Positions 7,241-9,656 of a stretch of DNA of 9,656 nt are shown piece after piece. Position numbers and translations under genes: made by a program. The stretch is from Porphyromonas sp. (GTDB lineage: Bacteria > Bacteroidota > Bacteroidia > Bacteroidales > Porphyromonadaceae). The notes beneath the pieces were generated by a model. The model was not told the origin of the DNA, searched no databases, and was given only the letters and a program-made list of their open reading frames with translations. The stretch is taken from positions 1 to 9,656 of the forward strand of contig JASBZJ010000066.1 in assembly GCA_029983495.1 (NCBI GenBank). Reading direction: 5' to 3'. How positions within the stretch are numbered: position 1 is the first letter of the stretch; each line of letters begins with the position of its first letter.

Positions 7241-8146
7241 CTACTTTATTTCTTGTACGTAATAGCTGGAAATTTTGGTACTATCAAAACCACCGCTAAT
7301 TACCGACACCGACGAAATTTCATTTAGAGCATTATCTCCGTAGCAGGTATCAACACGCAACGTTGCAACTTTCTTTCCAGGCAAATCAACCATTACACCA
7401 GTCTGAGGATTCCTGACTTGTTTTCCCTTTTCATACAAATCAAAAGTGTCACCCACATTTACGCCTTGCATTGAACCGCCCGAAATAAAAATACCATCGT
7501 TATCTGCACTAATTATATAAGTTCTCCAAGGCTTATCGGCAAGTTTATTAGTAAGGTTTTCTACCAGTTGATCCATTGCACTACTAATAGCTTTATCACT
7601 TAAAGTAGCATCGTACCCAGCTTTTCCTCCCAACCCTAAGGTGCTTTTGCTCGTAGTTTCGGCATAGCCTTTGGCTTCTTCCGAATGAAAAACCATATTG
7701 GTATTAACGTCAACAACACGAAGGCTCACCCCAGCTTCTACTTTTTGCGTCTTTTCGGCGGTAAATATTTGTTCTTTTCCCGTAGTTTTCCTACCAAACT
7801 CGGTTATTGATCCCAGAATAACAAAGTCTGCTAAAACTTTTTCCGTACTCTTTCCCTGCTCCACCTCCTGAGCAAGAGCCTCAGCATCACTACGCTCCAA
7901 CAGAATGAATTTACCTGATGCGGCAAGTTTTGCTGTAAGTATATCTAATGCCTGCTTTGCCATCGGGTCGTTATCGCGGTCGTAAAAAATGCCTTTCCCA
8001 TACTGTGTTTCGTTCGAAAACCTGCCAATAGCAACTTTCCATTTTAAACTTCTTGAGGCTTTATTTTCCTGTGCATTCAGCACTTTATTGGGCAACACAA
8101 CAAATGCTACAACAAACGTAATGAGTAAAAATACTGGTCTTTTCAT
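7241..8146 (-). CDS. CsgG/HfaB-family protein with FlgT-like C-terminal domain
   Basis: A 301-residue exported protein. The signal peptide ends at LNA before Gln26; there is no Cys near the cleavage site, so unlike E. coli CsgG it is not expected to be lipidated. The CsgG domain (about 36-205) shows VAIGRFSNETQYGKG (38-52), a helix MAKQALDILTAKLAASGKF (62-80), LLERSDAEALAQE (82-94), ADFVILGSITEFGR (106-119) and VSLRVVDVNTNMV (140-152). After it, residues about 208-285 form an added domain with SGGSMQGVNVGDTFDLYEKG (222-241) and NPQTGVMV, a pattern like the C-terminal domain of FlgT. CsgG proteins form outer-membrane export pores for curli, but no curlin, CsgE or CsgF gene is present. This is the first gene of a four-gene operon, with a promoter at 8249-8280 and a leader of roughly 95 nt. 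The operon is probably an envelope module rather than a curli system. Confidence 0.9.
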   Translation of the reverse strand: MKRPVFLLITFVVAFVVLPNKVLNAQENKASRSLKWKVAIGRFSNETQYGKGIFYDRDNDPMAKQALDILTAKLAASGKFILLERSDAEALAQEVEQGKSTEKVLADFVILGSITEFGRKTTGKEQIFTAEKTQKVEAGVSLRVVDVNTNMVFHSEEAKGYAETTSKSTLGLGGKAGYDATLSDKAISSAMDQLVENLTNKLADKPWRTYIISADNDGIFISGGSMQGVNVGDTFDLYEKGKQVRNPQTGVMVDLPGKKVATLRVDTCYGDNALNEISSVSVISGGFDSTKISSYYVQEIK

Positions 8147-8189
8147 TATTCTACTATCGTTGATTATATATTTTAGTTACTCACAAGAT

Positions 8190-8204
8190 ATCACCTAATG
8201 TGAT
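8190..8204. promoter_or_regulatory. Small inverted repeat in the leader of the csgG-like operon
   Basis: ATCAC (8190-8194) and GTGAT (8200-8204) form a perfect 5-bp inverted repeat around CTAAT. It lies between the predicted promoter and the csgG-like ATG, so it could be an operator or a small leader hairpin. Repeats this short arise often by chance. Confidence 0.2.
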
Positions 8205-8248
8205 GCTATTATTATGCTCCACATACAGTAACAAATACCTTACGAGTG

Positions 8249-8280
8249 CAAAGATAATAATAGTATCAATTATACTACAA
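8249..8280 (-). promoter_or_regulatory. Bacteroidetes-type promoter of the csgG-like operon
   Basis: On the minus strand TATCTTTG (8256-8249) matches the -7 consensus TAnnTTTG exactly and continues into CAC, as many Bacteroidales promoters do. Upstream, TTG (8280-8278) sits 21 bp away, in the right place for the -33 element (consensus TTTG). Transcription would start near 8243, giving a leader of roughly 95 nt before the csgG-like ATG. Confidence 0.6.
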
Positions 8281-8701
8281 CAACACTACTGCGAAAACTA
8301 AAGCATAAAAAGAAAAGATGAAGAAAACTATTTGTACACTCTATAAACCGATTCTCTCACTACACATGCTCATCTTAGTGCATAAGCAACAGCTACAAGG
8401 CGAATGAATCAGATCTTTACTGAATCTTGTATTTTACTCACAAGGAAAAGACGAAAGACCTACACTTATTTGTATTTTCCTATACGTCTATAATTTTACG
8501 GTCGAATAAAAAAACAACTATTGGCAAGTTCGGTTAACTCGTTCTTACTTGAGCAAAAACTTAGCTTAAGCAAAGAAATAACTATGGATATGTGTGCGAC
8601 CTTAAAAAGATTTCAAATACAAGCCTCCCTACACAACAAATAAACTCTCCATTCCCAGGAGTACATTATTCCATGCAATATGGACTCATGTTAATCAAAA
8701 T

Positions 8702-8725
8702 ATCGAATCCCATTCCATCGAATCC
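8702..8725. repeat. 9-bp direct repeat upstream of lipoprotein promoter
   Basis: ATCGAATCC occurs twice, at 8702-8710 and 8717-8725, separated by CATTCC (15-bp period). The second copy covers the place where a -33 box would be expected for the -7 element at 8740-8747. This layout suggests a binding site for an activator or repressor of the downstream lipoprotein gene, which is inference. Confidence 0.45.
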
Positions 8726-8739
8726 AAATAAAATATCAC

Positions 8740-8747
8740 TATATTTG
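8740..8747 (+). promoter_or_regulatory. Candidate -7 element for the lipoprotein gene
   Basis: TATATTTG matches the Bacteroidetes -7 consensus TAnnTTTG exactly and is followed by C. No TTTG is present 19-21 bp upstream; instead a 9-bp direct repeat lies there. Transcription would start near 8753, giving a leader of about 80 nt. The promoter may therefore need an activator. Confidence 0.4.
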
Positions 8748-8833
8748 CTTTAAACATAAATTCAGTACGATACAAAAAAATAGTTTGACAGGTTATTTTC
8801 ATAGAATCATTAAACCAAATAGACCAAAATAGA

Positions 8834-9656
8834 ATGAAAAAGATTTATTACACCTTGCTACTAATTAGTGCTTTTGTACTTACCCTAAGCATTGCTGCTT
8901 GCAATAATGAAAAAAACGAACCCAAAACACCAACAGGTAAAAACAATGTAGGTGATAATGGCGAAACACCCGTGCCAAAACCTATTGTAAATCCATGGGA
9001 TGGTAAAGGATACACCATGCTACCACAACGTACATTTGGCCAAAATGCCACAACAATCATTGCAAATGAAAAGAAAAACAATGCGAAAGTAACCCTCGAA
9101 AGCGACGAAAGTACAGTCACCGACCTAGGGGATGAACGAACTATTGTATTTACGGGGTATACCAATCCCCAACTTGTAGCTCGCCAATACTTTTTCCGCA
9201 ACAATGCATTACTCGAAGCAACCGAGATTATCGTTCCAATCAACGAAGTTATACACTATGAGGGGGGGAACAGCTTCTCGTTAAACGGAGTGTTTAAGGA
9301 TTGGGCTCAGTCGGTAGGATACCGTAAAGTGAGTTACAATGCACGTGAAATAATACTCATCAACGAGATTGAAAAACAACGAATGATTGTATTACCAAGT
9401 AGTTTACCTAACAATAATACCTTATTTGCCGAAATACATTTCCTCGAAAAGACGAGTAATAGTGGAGGAACCACTACCGATGGTCCACGAGTAAAGCTAA
9501 AGGAAATACCTAAAAATATTGTACCATTAGGGGAAGGCACTACCCTCGAGGAAGTAAAAAATGCCGAGGCGTCGATAGGAAGTAAACTCGAAGAAGAAAA
9601 AAATGTAGCTGGCTACGCTTACCTTCGATACAATACGACTAATAACGAAGTGCCTT
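8834..9656 (+). CDS. Lipoprotein of unknown function (partial, 3' end outside window)
   Basis: The frame from ATG 8834 stays open for 274 codons to the window edge, with no stop. Residues 1-22 are a signal peptide (KK, hydrophobic core) with lipobox SIAAC and lipid Cys23. A polar low-complexity linker follows (about 24-52, Asn/Lys/Glu/Pro-rich, PVPKPIVNPWDG), typical of proteins held away from the outer membrane. The rest has alternating strand-like segments, for example RTIVFTGYTNPQLVARQYFF (101-120) and REIILINEIEKQRMIVLP, and a charged stretch LEEVKNAEASIGSKLEEEKN. No family was recognised. The acidic/Asn residues after the Cys could be a surface-export signal, but the match is weak. It is divergent from the csgG-like operon and not clearly functionally linked to it. 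Confidence 0.85.
   Translation, partial: MKKIYYTLLLISAFVLTLSIAACNNEKNEPKTPTGKNNVGDNGETPVPKPIVNPWDGKGYTMLPQRTFGQNATTIIANEKKNNAKVTLESDESTVTDLGDERTIVFTGYTNPQLVARQYFFRNNALLEATEIIVPINEVIHYEGGNSFSLNGVFKDWAQSVGYRKVSYNAREIILINEIEKQRMIVLPSSLPNNNTLFAEIHFLEKTSNSGGTTTDGPRVKLKEIPKNIVPLGEGTTLEEVKNAEASIGSKLEEEKNVAGYAYLRYNTTNNEVP

Larger units (their letters stand above)
8147..8833. other. Intergenic region between divergent operons
   Basis: About 690 bp without a convincing gene on either strand. It contains the promoter of the csgG-like operon (8249-8280) and, near its right end, a direct repeat and a -7-like element for the lipoprotein gene. Two small hairpins are visible in the middle: CTTGAGC/GCTTAAG (8548-8554 and 8564-8570, one G-U pair) and TCCAT/ATGGA (8670-8674 and 8680-8684). 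Neither is followed by a T-tract. No tRNA, rRNA, IS end or known riboswitch was recognised. The length leaves room for a small RNA, but nothing in the sequence proves one. Confidence 0.6.

Noticed and set aside
7241..8146. A true curli secretion system
   Set aside because: Only the CsgG-like protein is present. It lacks the lipobox, carries an added C-terminal domain, and travels with DUF4810 and DUF799 rather than curli genes.
7989..8198. 69-codon plus-strand frame overlapping the 5' end of the csgG-like gene
   Set aside because: It is antisense to the signal peptide and first CsgG motif. Its hydrophobic character is the complement of the signal peptide coding sequence.
8548..8570. CTTGAGC/GCTTAAG hairpin as a terminator
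   Set aside because: The stem is only 7 bp with one G-U pair, and no T-tract follows on either strand.
8848..9243. 131-codon minus-strand frame opposite the lipoprotein gene
   Set aside because: It is antisense to a frame with a textbook lipobox signal peptide, and its own translation has no recognisable features.
1..9656. CRISPR array, tRNA, rRNA or insertion sequence with transposase
   Set aside because: No regularly spaced repeats, tRNA-like cloverleaf, rRNA sequence or transposase-like protein was seen anywhere in the window.

Overview
The window looks like chromosomal DNA from a Bacteroidota bacterium, most likely Bacteroidales. It is AT-rich. Several start sites have a Bacteroidetes-type -7 element (TAnnTTTG) and no clear Shine-Dalgarno. 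Lipoproteins with short lipoboxes are abundant, and exported proteins often end their signal peptide just before a Gln. The gene order dut - TPR protein - DUF4292 lipoprotein - EnvC-like protein is, as far as I recall, a conserved Bacteroidetes cluster. I cannot name the genus.

Layout. Bases 1-48 may be the last codons of an upstream gene. Bases 73-208 hold a two-hairpin, MITE-like intergenic repeat. A plus-strand operon follows (357-5683): dut (dUTPase), an exported TPR protein, a DUF4292 lipoprotein, an EnvC-like protein whose LytM domain has lost catalytic residues, and ribF (FAD synthesis). The genes are tightly packed: spacers of 23 and 35 nt, and overlaps of 4 and 13 nt. The operon ends at a strong hairpin with a T-tract (5727-5782). 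That hairpin overlaps a short open frame resembling a signal peptide without a start codon.

A converging minus-strand operon (8146 down to 5790) encodes a CsgG-family protein, a small lipoprotein with a PEGA-like C-terminus, a DUF4810 lipoprotein and a DUF799/GNA1162-type lipoprotein. CsgG + DUF4810 + DUF799 is a recurrent envelope module known in other Gram-negatives (for example Neisseria) and has no settled function. No curli subunit genes are seen. The extra lipoprotein and the absence of a lipobox on the CsgG homologue distinguish this version.

An approximately 690-bp non-coding stretch (8147-8833) separates this operon from a divergent plus-strand lipoprotein gene cut off by the window end. 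It carries a good promoter for the csgG-like operon. Before the lipoprotein gene it has a weaker promoter preceded by a perfect 9-bp direct repeat.

Common theme: apart from dut and ribF, every identifiable gene encodes an exported or lipid-anchored envelope protein. The plus operon probably supports cell-wall splitting and outer-membrane upkeep. The minus operon probably builds an outer-membrane-associated complex of unknown purpose.
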